Positions 26,612 through 35,500 of a stretch of 64,000 nt of DNA are shown here, in pieces. Position numbers and translations under genes: made by a program. The notes below the pieces were generated by a model that was not told the DNA's origin, did no database searches, and saw only the letters and a program-made list of their open reading frames with translations. This stretch comes from Haloferax mucosum ATCC BAA-1512 (GTDB lineage Archaea; Halobacteriota; Halobacteria; Halobacteriales; Haloferacaceae), in NCBI RefSeq assembly GCF_000337815.1, contig NZ_AOLN01000011.1, positions 124,001 through 188,000 of the forward strand. Reading direction: 5' to 3'. Numbering within the stretch: position 1 is the first letter of the stretch; every line of letters begins with the position of its first letter.

Positions 26612-26971
26612 ATGGCATACATCGCACACATACTCGCTCCAGCGGACTGGGAGACGTTCGAACAGACGGAGGAGTACCGCCCAGCGTCGCTCGACGAGCA
26701 GGGGTTCGTTCACTGCTCCAAACTGGGCCAGATAGTCGTCGTCGCCGACGTCGCACACGCACACCGCGACGAGTGGGTCCTCCTGTTGCTTGACGAGTCA
26801 CGACTCGAAGCACCCGTTCGATACGAAACGAACGAAGACGGCGGAAGCTCGTTCCCGCACGTCTACGGACCATTGACACTCGATGCAGTCGTCGATTCGT
26901 TCGACTTCGAACGAGACCAGACGGGCTTTCGGCTTCCGGAGGGCCTGCTAAACTACGAGTCCGTTCGATAG
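26612..26971 (+). CDS. DUF952 family protein
   Basis: The 119-aa protein carries the family hallmarks GFVHCS in the first half and FPHVYGPL in the second. DUF952 proteins are small cytosolic alpha/beta proteins related in fold to ADP-ribosyltransferase-like enzymes, with no settled function. The length is normal. It stands alone between the tRNA-Asp scar and the convergent crcB genes. Confidence 0.85.
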   Translation: MAYIAHILAPADWETFEQTEEYRPASLDEQGFVHCSKLGQIVVVADVAHAHRDEWVLLLLDESRLEAPVRYETNEDGGSSFPHVYGPLTLDAVVDSFDFERDQTGFRLPEGLLNYESVR

Positions 26972-26979
26972 GGAGGACG

Positions 26980-27336
26980 TTACCCGACGAGACCGCCCAT
27001 CACCCCACCAATCGCCACACCGACCAACGCCGCCAACAGCGTCCCGAACGCGTACCGGGCGGCAGTCCGATAGTCGCCGGCGTCGAGGAGTTCGGCGACG
27101 CCCACAGCAAACGACGAAAACGTCGTAAACGCACCGCAGAAACCGGTTCCAGCCAATGCCGCCACCGCGTCCCCGAAGGGAACGCTGACGATGAATCCGA
27201 GTGCGATACTTCCGAGCACGTTCACCGTTACCGTGCTCCATTTCCCGACGAGTTGCTGGTCTACGAGATGTCGTGAGAGTGCGCCAACCGTGCCACCGAC
27301 GCCGACGAGCACCGCAGAGACGAGTGAGAGGCTCAT
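26980..27336 (-). CDS. crcB: CrcB/Fluc fluoride channel subunit
   Basis: The 118-aa membrane protein has four helices and the family motifs GGTVGALSRHL and GTGFCGAFTTFSSFAVG; the latter holds the Phe and Ser/Thr residues lining the fluoride path. It exports fluoride. It overlaps the second crcB gene by 4 nt. Two different subunits in tandem suggest an antiparallel heterodimer, as in other organisms with paired genes. Confidence 0.93.
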   Translation of the reverse strand: MSLSLVSAVLVGVGGTVGALSRHLVDQQLVGKWSTVTVNVLGSIALGFIVSVPFGDAVAALAGTGFCGAFTTFSSFAVGVAELLDAGDYRTAARYAFGTLLAALVGVAIGGVMGGLVG

Positions 27337-27668
27337 CGTCGCCTCCCGACCGCGAGGCCAGCGGCCGCGGCCACGAATCCGAGTGTGTAGTTCGCGCCGA
27401 CGTTGGCCACGCCGCCCAGCATCGACAGCGATGCCGTCTGCACGGCGAAGGTGCTGTAGGTCGTAAACGACGAGAGCATTCCAGTGCCGAAGAGCAACTG
27501 CGCGCGCCGCGAGGAGACGCTGGTGATGAACGTCCCGAGTACGAAGCTTCCGACGACGTTCGCCGTGAGCGTTCCCCCTGCGCCGGGAACGACGAGCGAG
27601 ACGCCGTAGCGGAGCATCGCGCCGAGAAAGCCACCAGCGGCGACGAGCGCCAGTTCCGAACGGTCCAT
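27333..27668 (-). CDS. crcB: CrcB/Fluc fluoride channel subunit, partner
   Basis: The 111-aa paralogue has motifs GGFLGAMLRYGVS and FGTGMLSSFTTYSTFAV and four predicted helices. It is encoded first in the pair and overlaps its partner. It starts 21 nt after the stop of the ATPase gene, so all three may be cotranscribed. No room is left for a fluoride riboswitch directly ahead of it. Confidence 0.93.
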   Translation of the reverse strand: MDRSELALVAAGGFLGAMLRYGVSLVVPGAGGTLTANVVGSFVLGTFITSVSSRRAQLLFGTGMLSSFTTYSTFAVQTASLSMLGGVANVGANYTLGFVAAAAGLAVGRRR

Positions 27669-27689
27669 ACCAACCCCGACCCGGAGTGG

Positions 27690-28787
27690 CTACTCCATGG
27701 TTTCGGAAGCGTCGTCGGGGGCGACAGCAACTGGTGTCGAGCCTCTGTCGGGGGTCTGTCGAAGGCGAACCCGGACGTCGTGAACCGATTCGGTCGTGTC
27801 GTCAACGACGAGCGCGCATCCTCGCTCTCGGGGCAGTCGAGCGGTGAGCGATTCGTCGAAGTACGTCGGGTCGGCGGCGGCCATCGCCGACACGTCCGGC
27901 CCGGCAGTGAGGCGATGAACGATTCGGAGGTCGGCCTGCGAGACGGCCACCCCCGGAAGCGCAGATGGTCGCTGTGTCGCCAACACGAGACCGACACCCG
28001 GTGCGCGCCCACGCGTGAGAATAGTTCGAAGCGCCGGTTCGGCGACGCCAGCTGGTTCGTTACCTGAGCCTGCCGCCCGCGGCCCGTCGTCACCGCCGCT
28101 GACGAAAGCGTGAGCCTCATCGACGAGCACCCACGGGAGCCTGGCTACCGCGTCCGCAACTCGGACATCGTACAGACCGCGTGCGACGACGCGAACAACT
28201 GCGTTTGCCGGCGTTTCACCCATTCCCGAGAGGTCGAGCACGTCCGGAGTAGGCCCGCAGAGCGATTCCGGAGACAAACCATCTTCAGAAAACACACCCC
28301 ACGAGTCGGCGAGTACGAGATGGTTCGTCGCGGCCCGACGGGTTTCGGAAGCGGCGTCAGCGTCTTCGACAGCCGCGAGCATATCGGCGAGCGAGTCTTC
28401 GTCGGCCGCGAGTCGCCAGACGAGCGACCCAACCGGACCAGTCGGGTCGAGACCGAGCAGTTCGGGCCACGCGCTCGGCGGGAGCGCATCAGCCCGTACT
28501 GTCGGCGACTCGTGGACCGTCCCGTCTGCCGGTGCGTCTTCGAGACCGCCGAAGACGCCCATTGGGTCCACGACGACCGGTGCAACACCCTCGGCCTGAG
28601 CCAGCCCTTCGGCGACGACGCCGAGTGTGTGAGATTTCCCGCTCCCGCGTTTGCCGACGACGACGGCCGCGTGGGGACTGTTCACGTCAAGGCTGACGGG
28701 TGCGCCGTCACTGCCGTCGCGGGCGCGGTAGTTTCCGAGGTGACAGACTGGGCCAGGCTCGTCCGACGCGCGACCGATGATGTGCAT
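27690..28787 (-). CDS. HerA-like P-loop ATPase
   Basis: The 365-aa protein has a Walker A motif at about residues 45-52 (GKRGSGKS), a Walker B with DEAH (PWVLVDEAHAF) and a later segment with ILTRGRAPGVGLVLATQRPS. Both features are typical of the HerA/FtsK group of ATPases. It lacks membrane helices. Relatives are motor ATPases in DNA end processing, but isolated haloarchaeal members have no known role. Downstream lie the crcB genes. Confidence 0.8.
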   Translation of the reverse strand: MHIIGRASDEPGPVCHLGNYRARDGSDGAPVSLDVNSPHAAVVVGKRGSGKSHTLGVVAEGLAQAEGVAPVVVDPMGVFGGLEDAPADGTVHESPTVRADALPPSAWPELLGLDPTGPVGSLVWRLAADEDSLADMLAAVEDADAASETRRAATNHLVLADSWGVFSEDGLSPESLCGPTPDVLDLSGMGETPANAVVRVVARGLYDVRVADAVARLPWVLVDEAHAFVSGGDDGPRAAGSGNEPAGVAEPALRTILTRGRAPGVGLVLATQRPSALPGVAVSQADLRIVHRLTAGPDVSAMAAADPTYFDESLTARLPRERGCALVVDDTTESVHDVRVRLRQTPDRGSTPVAVAPDDASETME

Positions 28788-28830
28788 ACGCCGGGGTTGT
28801 CCCGTACTGTGACTTGAACCTCCGGACGAG

Positions 28831-28841
28831 GGTTTATATAC
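28831..28841 (+). promoter_or_regulatory. TATA box of the 148-aa exported protein gene
   Basis: GTTTATATAC is centred about 27 nt before the ATG at 28863, the spacing of a leaderless haloarchaeal gene. Confidence 0.65.
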
Positions 28842-28862
28842 GAATCCGCGGCCAGACGGGGT

Positions 28863-29309
28863 ATGTTCGATACGTTTCGGTCAGACACGCGAGCCATCGA
28901 AGGACTCCCAGTGCGACTCGTCGTCGCGCTCGTCGTCGGCGTCGCCAGTATGAGCGTCATGCTCAACATGCTCTCCGGCGTGCAGGGACTCGCCACCTCA
29001 GAACTCGACGTGAAACCGTCGCCGGACGTAGTCGGTCCCGGTGCGCAGGACCTCGATTTCACCGTCGTTGATCATAAAGGGAACCCTGTCGAGGGCGCGA
29101 CAGTTATCGTGAAATCGGGGACGGCAGACGTCGAAACGGTCGAAGCCGAGAAGACGGGCGGCGACGGGACGGTGAGTATAAATGTCGATGTTGACCTCGG
29201 CGCGAACCGCGAGGACGGGACGCTCGTTGTAGACGTGAAACCGCCGGCCGGAAGTTCGTTCGTTGACCGCAGAGAGAACACGAATATACTGGTCGTGCGG
29301 TCCAAGTGA
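28863..29309 (+). CDS. Membrane-anchored protein with Ig-like/carboxypeptidase-regulatory domain
   Basis: The 148-aa product has a charged N-terminus, one hydrophobic segment at about residues 16-38 and an outside domain resembling carboxypeptidase-regulatory or bacterial Ig-like folds (DHKGNPVEGATVIVKSG). The N-terminal layout resembles type IV pilin-like or archaellin-like signals, but I cannot confirm a processing site. A minor pilin or surface protein is possible. A leaderless promoter sits directly upstream. Confidence 0.75.
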   Translation: MFDTFRSDTRAIEGLPVRLVVALVVGVASMSVMLNMLSGVQGLATSELDVKPSPDVVGPGAQDLDFTVVDHKGNPVEGATVIVKSGTADVETVEAEKTGGDGTVSINVDVDLGANREDGTLVVDVKPPAGSSFVDRRENTNILVVRSK

Positions 29310-29332
29310 GAGCCGCGACGGAGCGCCCCGAC

Positions 29333-30601
29333 TTACCGCTCCGGATGCGTCGCCGCGTCGAAGCCGCCACGAACGAGCGGTTTTGCGATGTGACGTCGCG
29401 CACACGGCGGGACTTCGTACCACCCGAGTTCGAGGTCCCGTTCGACTGGACGCTTGATTTTCCCGGGCGCGTCAGTTCCGCACTCACGACACCGATAGCC
29501 TTGGTTTCGACCGGCGCTTTTCATCGTCCGACCACAGTCTGGACAGAGAGGCGTCGCCGGTTCTGTCCGGACCAGACTTCGGACTGCGAATTTCTCCAGT
29601 TTGAGCGTTCCGTCGGAGATTTCGCCGCAGACTGTAAGCTCGTCGCCGACTCGGAGCGCTCGAACCCGGTTTCGAAACCGTTTGGTCGGCTCGAAGGCGG
29701 CCATCGTAGCCGTCGCGCCGTCCGCTTCGAGCGCAAAAAAGACGTGCCCGCCGGTCCGCGTCTCGGGTGCCGAGGCGACGGTCCCTGTGACGCGGTACGC
29801 ACGACCGTCTCTGACGTTGCCGAGCGTTCCGTCCCGGAGATGTGCGTCGGTTCCTTGATTCGTGAGGAACGTCGCAGCACGGTCTACCGGCTCAGAATCG
29901 ATTCTTGCGGCAACTTCGCGGACAGTGCGATAGTCGTCGCCACGAATGCCGTGAAGAATCGGACCGGGTGCGTTGGGAACGCAGACCGCTTCGCCCTCTT
30001 CGCGGTCAACAGTATCCCACACCTCGGGATAGCCGACGTCCGCGGCCTCGAAGACGGAATCGAAGTCAACGTCTCGGGGCGTCCCGCACCGGTGGAACTC
30101 GCGGTACGAGATGTGTTCGTACGTCCACTCGTCGAAGGCGGCCCACGCGCCCACAGCGGCGAGCGCGCCGATTCGGCCGCGACCACCGTGCCAGCCGTCG
30201 GTCAGGAATCCGGAGTTCTCGGCGAGTGTAACCGCGTCGTCGATGTCGTGAAAGTCGCGGACAGCGTCGCGGGCGAAGTCGGCGACGGCGGACGAGACAG
30301 TGTCGGGAGACCCCGGCGCGACGACCAGTCCCGGACTGGTCCGCTCGTCGTCAACGACCGCCCAACGGTCGAGTTCGTCACACGCGAGGTCGAACGCAGT
30401 TCCGGCGGGGAGGTCGGTGTGAATCGCCAGTGCCGCGTTCCCGCGCGTCTTGTGTTCGACGGCCGGATTCAGTCGAACGAGCAGTCGTCGCTCGACGGTT
30501 CCGCCGTACGATTCGATAGCCTCGGCGACGAGGGTCGCAAGGTACGTCGTACACATCCCGAGCGTCCGGGAGTCGGTGTCGTCGAGGCCGATAACCGTCA
30601 T
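29333..30601 (-). CDS. tiaS: tRNA(Ile2) agmatinylcytidine synthetase TiaS
   Basis: TiaS attaches agmatine to C34 of tRNA-Ile(CAU) so that it reads AUA. The 422-aa protein begins with the family signature GLDDTDS and has RRLLVRLNPAVEHKTRGNAA and HGIRGDD-type segments. An OB-fold follows in the second half, and a C-terminal zinc ribbon has CPDC and CREC at about 353-372. The length is normal. It is convergent with the preceding gene and divergent from the HTH regulator. Confidence 0.95.
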   Translation of the reverse strand: MTVIGLDDTDSRTLGMCTTYLATLVAEAIESYGGTVERRLLVRLNPAVEHKTRGNAALAIHTDLPAGTAFDLACDELDRWAVVDDERTSPGLVVAPGSPDTVSSAVADFARDAVRDFHDIDDAVTLAENSGFLTDGWHGGRGRIGALAAVGAWAAFDEWTYEHISYREFHRCGTPRDVDFDSVFEAADVGYPEVWDTVDREEGEAVCVPNAPGPILHGIRGDDYRTVREVAARIDSEPVDRAATFLTNQGTDAHLRDGTLGNVRDGRAYRVTGTVASAPETRTGGHVFFALEADGATATMAAFEPTKRFRNRVRALRVGDELTVCGEISDGTLKLEKFAVRSLVRTEPATPLCPDCGRTMKSAGRNQGYRCRECGTDAPGKIKRPVERDLELGWYEVPPCARRHIAKPLVRGGFDAATHPER

Positions 30602-30648
30602 CGACGGAGGTTACCGGACGACGAAGTAACGCCTTTCGGGTCGGATAC

Positions 30649-30659
30649 GACTATATAAA
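30649..30659. promoter_or_regulatory. Strong TATA box between tiaS and the HTH gene
   Basis: ACTATATAAAT reads as a TATA box on both strands. On the minus strand it would start tiaS with a leader of about 27 nt. The plus-strand gene has its own closer element (GCTTTATGG, about 27 nt before its ATG). Confidence 0.5.
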
Positions 30660-30744
30660 TACGCCCCGAAGAACGGAGAGATGTCGGTGAGGGCGGCGAT
30701 ACGCGGGGAAAACGCTTTATGGGCCGAATCGCTTATTGCCCCCT

Positions 30745-31719
30745 ATGTCCCGGTCAGCGCTGGTTGGTAACGTCGCCGCGATGCTCCAAGACGCGGGCTT
30801 TGTCGTGAGCGACCGCATCGCCATCCGGCCGAAGAGCTTCGACCTCGCCGCCCGCAGAGGTGAGGACCTGTTGCTCCTCAAAATACTGGGGAATATCGAC
30901 GCGTTCGACGGCATTACCGGCTCTGAAATGCGGCGGTTGGGTTCGTATCTCGACGCGACGCCGCTCGTCGTCGGGCTTCGAACGCGAGACGAGGACCTCA
31001 AACCCGGAGTCGTCTACTTCCGTCACGGTGTGCCGGTGTTGAATCCGGACACCGCGATGGACATGTTCGTCGAGGAAGTTCCCCCGCTCATCTACGCCGC
31101 ACCCGGCGGCCTGTACGTCAGTCTCGACGGCGACATCCTCGCCGAAGAGCGAAAAGAACGCGGGTGGAGTCTCGGACAACTCGCAACCGAACTCGGCGTC
31201 TCGCGGCGAACCGTCTCGAAGTACGAAAGCGGCATGAACGCGAGTATCGAGGTCGCAATTCACCTCGAAGAGCTGTTCGATCGGCCCTTTTCGAACCCGG
31301 TCGATGTCCTCGAAGGTGCCGAAGACGTTCGAGACGCCGAACCGACGCCGGAAGACCCGGACGTTGACCCCGACGACGAACACGTCCTGTCGGTACTCAC
31401 CGAGGCGGGGTTCACCGTTCACCCGACCGCTCGCGCCCCGTTCAAAGCCGTGAGCGAAGACGCCGGTCGCCGACGGAAATCGAACGTCTTGACGGGCCAC
31501 TCGTCGTTCACCCGGAGCGCGGAAAAGCGAGCCCAAATCATGTCCTCGCTCGGGGAGATTACGCAGACTCGCTCGGTGTACTTCGTCAAAGAAAAACAGA
31601 AGCGCGAGTCGGTTGACGGGACCGGTATCGTCAGTTGCGAGGAACTCGCCGCAATCGACGACCCGGACGAAATCCGCGACCTGATTCGTGAGCGGACCCG
31701 CGACCCCGCCGAAATCTAA
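30745..31719 (+). CDS. Archaeal HTH-type transcriptional regulator
   Basis: The 324-aa protein has an N-terminal nuclease-like alpha/beta domain of unknown role. A Cro/C1-type helix-turn-helix follows at about 135-165 ([20 protein letters not shown], then [11 protein letters not shown]), and then a second alpha/beta domain. This is the conserved archaeal 'putative HTH-type transcriptional regulatory protein' family. I chose the ATG at 30745, which sits 28 nt after a TATA-like element (leaderless), over the TTG at 30736. Its target genes are unknown. Confidence 0.87.
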   Translation: MSRSALVGNVAAMLQDAGFVVSDRIAIRPKSFDLAARRGEDLLLLKILGNIDAFDGITGSEMRRLGSYLDATPLVVGLRTRDEDLKPGVVYFRHGVPVLNPDTAMDMFVEEVPPLIYAAPGGLYVSLDGDILAEERKERGWSLGQLATELGVSRRTVSKYESGMNASIEVAIHLEELFDRPFSNPVDVLEGAEDVRDAEPTPEDPDVDPDDEHVLSVLTEAGFTVHPTARAPFKAVSEDAGRRRKSNVLTGHSSFTRSAEKRAQIMSSLGEITQTRSVYFVKEKQKRESVDGTGIVSCEELAAIDDPDEIRDLIRERTRDPAEI

Positions 31720-31790
31720 CGACGGGGAACCCCCGGTTTTTAGATCGTTCTGTGCCCCACGGGAGCGATTCGACCAGACGGTCGTGGGTC

Positions 31791-31893
31791 GTCAATCGTC
31801 GGCCGTCAGTTGTCAATCGCCAGCTGTCGGTTGTCGGTCGTCAATCGTTAGCCGTCAACTGTCGCCGTCAATCTCAATCGTCAGCCGTGTCGG
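31791..31893. repeat. Degenerate 21-bp repeats between convergent genes
   Basis: Four imperfect copies of a unit like GTCAATCGTCGGCCGTCAGTT stand at 31791, 31812, 31840 and about 31873. The spacing is not regular, and there are no unique spacers as in CRISPR. The 219-nt gap between the two gene ends contains nothing else that I can support. Confidence 0.65.
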
Positions 31894-31938
31894 TCGTTGG
31901 TCACCGCGCGGAGGCCGACGACAGAATTGAAAGGGGAG

Positions 31939-32193
31939 TTACGCGGCCGAGCCGTAGGTCGTTTCGAGATATTCGACGATATCGTCGCTTTCGGGCATGC
32001 CTTCGATACCGTGTTCTTCGTCTACGAGGACGGGTACACCGGTCTGTCCGCTGATTTCTTCGACTTCGGTTCGCTCGGCGTGCGCGCGAGGGACTATCCT
32101 CGACTCGTATTCGAGGTCGAGTTCGTCGAGTTTGGTCTTCACCTTGGCGCAGTACGGACAGCCGTCCAGTTCGTAGAGGATGAGGTCAGACAT
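31939..32193 (-). CDS. Glutaredoxin-like protein
   Basis: This 84-aa thioredoxin-fold protein has the redox motif CPYC at residues 12-15, a cis-Pro segment (TGVPVLVD) and the C-terminal helix after SDDIVEYL. It reduces disulfides or transfers electrons; in haloarchaea gamma-glutamylcysteine takes the place of glutathione. I chose the ATG at 32193; an in-frame ATG seven codons upstream is less conserved. It is a single gene. Confidence 0.93.
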   Translation of the reverse strand: MSDLILYELDGCPYCAKVKTKLDELDLEYESRIVPRAHAERTEVEEISGQTGVPVLVDEEHGIEGMPESDDIVEYLETTYGSAA

Positions 32194-32294
32194 CGGTCGG
32201 TCGTACGGATGCACGGATTATGAGTGCCGTGGTCTTGTGCGGTAGCAGTACATTGCTCCGAAAGGGGGCGAGAAAATAGAGAGGTCGGCACCCG

Positions 32295-33683
32295 CTACTC
32301 GCCGAGCAACCGCCGAAGCCCGTCGAGAATCCGGTGTCGCGCTACGAAGAGTTCGCCGCCGGTAGAGACGAGCCCCACACAACCGGCGCAGACAGCCCAA
32401 AAGAGGTCCCACGGCGTCATCCAAACCGGGCGGAGCCACGGCAGGAAGTGAGCTAATCGAGTCGAGATTCCGTTCATCGACTCTTCGAGCGGTGTTCCAG
32501 CGAACGTTGACTGGACCTCGTTGACGAAGCCGAAGCGCCCGCCTGCACCGGCAGTCATGTTCGAACTACCAGTAATCGGGTAGGTGCCGCTCGCGTTCAG
32601 GTCACGAATCGTCGGGCCGGACGATTCGTCTTCGTAGGCGACGCGCTCGGCGTCGTACGGTCCCCACGTCGCGTAGTACTCCCAGACGACCTCGCCGGTC
32701 GGCGTAATCTCTATCACGCGATGGTTGAGCGTATCGACGACGAGAGTGTTCCCGTTGGGGAGCCGGTCTGCATCGCGCGGCCAGTTGAGCGTGTTCGACC
32801 CGACCGACCACGTTCGAACCCACTCACCGTCTTCTCTTGCGTACTCGACGACGCGGTTGTTCCCGCTGTCGGCGACGAGCAGTGTGGGCGTGCCGTTGTC
32901 GCTCGTCAGCCAATCTGGGTTGTGCTGTTCGTTCAGGACACCGTAGTCGTCGTCGGCACCGAGGCGGTCGATGACCGCTTTCGTCTCCATGTCGATGATG
33001 ACCGCTTGGTCGAAGTTCCGCGGCGAGAGGAGGAGTCGCCCGTGACCGATGTAGTCAACGTCGTTGACGTGGCTCCAGTCGGCGTTGTAGCCGCCGTCGG
33101 TGTCGGCGGGGTAGTGGTTCTTGAAGTACCACTCCCACGTTATCTCCCCGCTCGTCCGGTTGTAGACGACGATTCGGTCGTCGCTTTCGTCCGCGGAGTC
33201 GTTCCACTCTCGCATGTTGGCGATGAGGAGTCTGTCCTCGCCGAAGGCGTCAACGTCGTGGGTGTCTTCCATGTCGAATCGGTGTTCCCAGACGCGTTCT
33301 TGGGTTTCCGGGTTCAGTTCGAAGACGACGGTGTCACCGCCACGCGGCGACGAAACGAGGAGATTTCCGTTCGAGAGCGGGTCGGCGTCGAAGAACCACG
33401 CACTGCCGCCGACGGAGTCGTTGTACGTCCACTGGAGGGTCCCGTGTTCACCGACGGAGACGACGCGGGCGGGCTTCTTGGGATTCGTATTTCCTTGGAA
33501 CGTGTACCCTTGGACGCTCACGATGGTCGAACCGTTGGCCGGACTACTGACGGTTCCCGGTGCTAAATTCGTCTGTTCTGCAGGGTCGTACGTCAGAGCG
33601 GAGACCGCAGACGGCGTGAGAAGGCCGACGATGAGGAGCAAAACGGCCCCACGGACGGCGAGCCGATTACGTGAAAGAGACAT
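32295..33683 (-). CDS. Membrane-anchored arylsulfotransferase (ASST)-like propeller protein
   Basis: The 462-aa product has an N-terminal signal or anchor helix (about residues 8-28), a beta-propeller with repeats of the type NGNTLVVDTLNHRV and TGEVVWEY, and a C-terminal membrane helix at about 425-445. The family is related to arylsulfotransferases, but the catalytic His needs an alignment; one candidate lies in DTHDVDAF. It acts outside the cell. The substrate is unknown. No operon partners are evident. Confidence 0.8.
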   Translation of the reverse strand: MSLSRNRLAVRGAVLLLIVGLLTPSAVSALTYDPAEQTNLAPGTVSSPANGSTIVSVQGYTFQGNTNPKKPARVVSVGEHGTLQWTYNDSVGGSAWFFDADPLSNGNLLVSSPRGGDTVVFELNPETQERVWEHRFDMEDTHDVDAFGEDRLLIANMREWNDSADESDDRIVVYNRTSGEITWEWYFKNHYPADTDGGYNADWSHVNDVDYIGHGRLLLSPRNFDQAVIIDMETKAVIDRLGADDDYGVLNEQHNPDWLTSDNGTPTLLVADSGNNRVVEYAREDGEWVRTWSVGSNTLNWPRDADRLPNGNTLVVDTLNHRVIEITPTGEVVWEYYATWGPYDAERVAYEDESSGPTIRDLNASGTYPITGSSNMTAGAGGRFGFVNEVQSTFAGTPLEESMNGISTRLAHFLPWLRPVWMTPWDLFWAVCAGCVGLVSTGGELFVARHRILDGLRRLLGE

Positions 33684-33776
33684 GCTACTCGGATACTGCG
33701 AAGTCTTCGTTCAATACTTTGTGAATCGTTCCGCGCCCGAGGAAAAATCGGGACGCCGAACCCCCGCCGCGCGGAA

Positions 33777-35252
33777 TCAGACCTGCGCTTGAAGCATTCC
33801 GGAGGTTCGGACGACGAAGTAGATGAGGAAGGCGACGGCGAGCGCCCACTGGCCCGCACTCACGTCGTCGTATTCGCCGGCGGCGACCTTCACGAGCGGG
33901 TACGAGATGATGCCCGACGCGATTCCGTAGGCGATGGAGTACGTAAAGGGCATGACGAGAATGGTCATCCCGGCCGGGATGGTGTGGGTGATGTCGTCCC
34001 ACGCGATGTCAACGACGTTCTGGAGCATCACGACGCCGATGACGACGAGTGCGATGTGCGACGCGTACAGCGGAACGGCGGTTGCGAGCGGAACGAGCGC
34101 CAGCGAGGCGAGGAAGAGAAGCGCGACGACGAGCGCCGTGAGACCGGTTCGACCGCCCTCTTCGACGCCCGCTGCGGACTCGATGTAGGTCGTGACAGTT
34201 GACGTCCCGAGTGCCGCGCCCGCGGTGGTGCCGACGGCGTCGGCCATGAGCGGTTTGTCGATGTCCGGGAGGTCACCGTTGTCGTCGAGGAAGCCAGCGA
34301 CCTGCCCGACGCCGACGAGCGTGCCGGCGGTGTCGAAGAAATCAACGAAGAAGAACGTGAAGACGATGAGGGCGAAACTGAACGCCTCGATATTACTGAA
34401 TCCGGAGACGAACGCGCCCGCAAGCGGTGTGATGTCGTAAGTTACGGCCGACCCCGTACCGGGGATGACGAGGTCAACTGCCCCGAGGGCAGGAAGGGAG
34501 ACCGATGTCGTCCCGGCCGCCACAACGAGGCCCGCATCGGGCGCAACGATACCGAACTGCGTCAGCACCCAGCCGAGCACGGTCGTCAGCGCGATACCGA
34601 GCAGAATCGAGCCCGGGACGTCCGCGGCGTACAGAATAAGCGTCGCAAAGAGACCGACGACGGCGACGATAGCAACCGGGTTCGACGCGAGATTGCCGAG
34701 CGTAACGAGCGTCGCCGTGTCGTCCACGACGATTCCCATCCCTTGCAGACCGATGATAGCCAAGAACAACCCGATACCGGTTCCGACGGCCATCTTGACG
34801 GGTTGCGGGAAGATTTTGATAATCGCCTCACGTGCCCCGATAGCGGTGAGGAGGATAAAGAGAAGCCCTTCGACGAACACGGCGGCGAGCGCCGTCTGCC
34901 ACGGGACGCCGAGCGCGCCGACGACCGTGAACGCGAAGAAGGCGTTCAACCCGAGTCCGGGGGCCTGCCCGAACGGTCGGTTGGCGTAGAACGCCATCGT
35001 GAGCGTCGCAATCGCGGCCGCGAGGAGCGTGACGACGACGAGCATCGCCTGTACCTCGCCAAACGAGTACCCGGGGATGCCGATGCCATCGGTGCCGGGG
35101 ATATTCGGATTCTCCGCGAGAATCGACGGGTTGACCACGACGATGTACGACATGGTCAAGAACGTCGTGATGCCCGCGAGAACCTCGGTCCTGACTGTGG
35201 ACCCGTGATTATGCACGTCGAAGTAGTTTGCGAGGGTTTCAGATAGCCCCAT
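33777..35252 (-). CDS. NCS2/AzgA-type nucleobase permease
   Basis: The 491-aa protein has about 12-14 membrane helices and the AzgA/PbuG signature features: the N-terminal GITTFLTMSYIVVVNP and FVDFFDTAGTLVGV in the middle. These proteins import hypoxanthine, guanine or adenine by proton symport; which base is transported is unknown. A TATA box (CCTTATGTG) is centred about 35 nt upstream, and an inverted repeat lies behind it. The neighbours, an HTH-PRTase regulator and pyrE, fit nucleobase salvage. Confidence 0.92.
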   Translation of the reverse strand: MGLSETLANYFDVHNHGSTVRTEVLAGITTFLTMSYIVVVNPSILAENPNIPGTDGIGIPGYSFGEVQAMLVVVTLLAAAIATLTMAFYANRPFGQAPGLGLNAFFAFTVVGALGVPWQTALAAVFVEGLLFILLTAIGAREAIIKIFPQPVKMAVGTGIGLFLAIIGLQGMGIVVDDTATLVTLGNLASNPVAIVAVVGLFATLILYAADVPGSILLGIALTTVLGWVLTQFGIVAPDAGLVVAAGTTSVSLPALGAVDLVIPGTGSAVTYDITPLAGAFVSGFSNIEAFSFALIVFTFFFVDFFDTAGTLVGVGQVAGFLDDNGDLPDIDKPLMADAVGTTAGAALGTSTVTTYIESAAGVEEGGRTGLTALVVALLFLASLALVPLATAVPLYASHIALVVIGVVMLQNVVDIAWDDITHTIPAGMTILVMPFTYSIAYGIASGIISYPLVKVAAGEYDDVSAGQWALAVAFLIYFVVRTSGMLQAQV

Positions 35253-35312
35253 GATGCACGACTAAGCATACCCCGTATTGCACACATAAGGATTACCATC
35301 CAGTCGGTGAGA

Positions 35313-35330
35313 ATATACACGAATGTGTAT
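35313..35330. promoter_or_regulatory. Inverted repeat upstream of the permease promoter
   Basis: ATACAC-GAAT-GTGTAT is a perfect 6-bp inverted repeat about 35 nt upstream of the permease TATA box. It resembles the ATAC/GTAT repeat in the promoter of the neighbouring regulator. Operator function is inference. Confidence 0.4.
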
Positions 35331-35500
35331 TAAACGAGTGATTCGAGAGAACCGACCAACATATAAGTGACTATTTTTGTCAACAGATATGTAGAAATAA
35401 TCGAATAATTGTTGTCTGAAAATCACGATGGTGGTGGCGTAAACGGCGACACCGAAACACGGCCAGCAGAACGTTCGTCCGCGATTCCGAAACGACGCGG

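Noticed and set aside
27669-27689. Fluoride riboswitch ahead of the crcB genes
   Set aside because: Only 21 nt separate the crcB pair from the upstream ATPase gene, too little for the aptamer, and no matching fold was seen.
31791-31893. CRISPR array
   Set aside because: Repeats are imperfect, short and irregularly spaced, with no unique spacers and no cas genes near.
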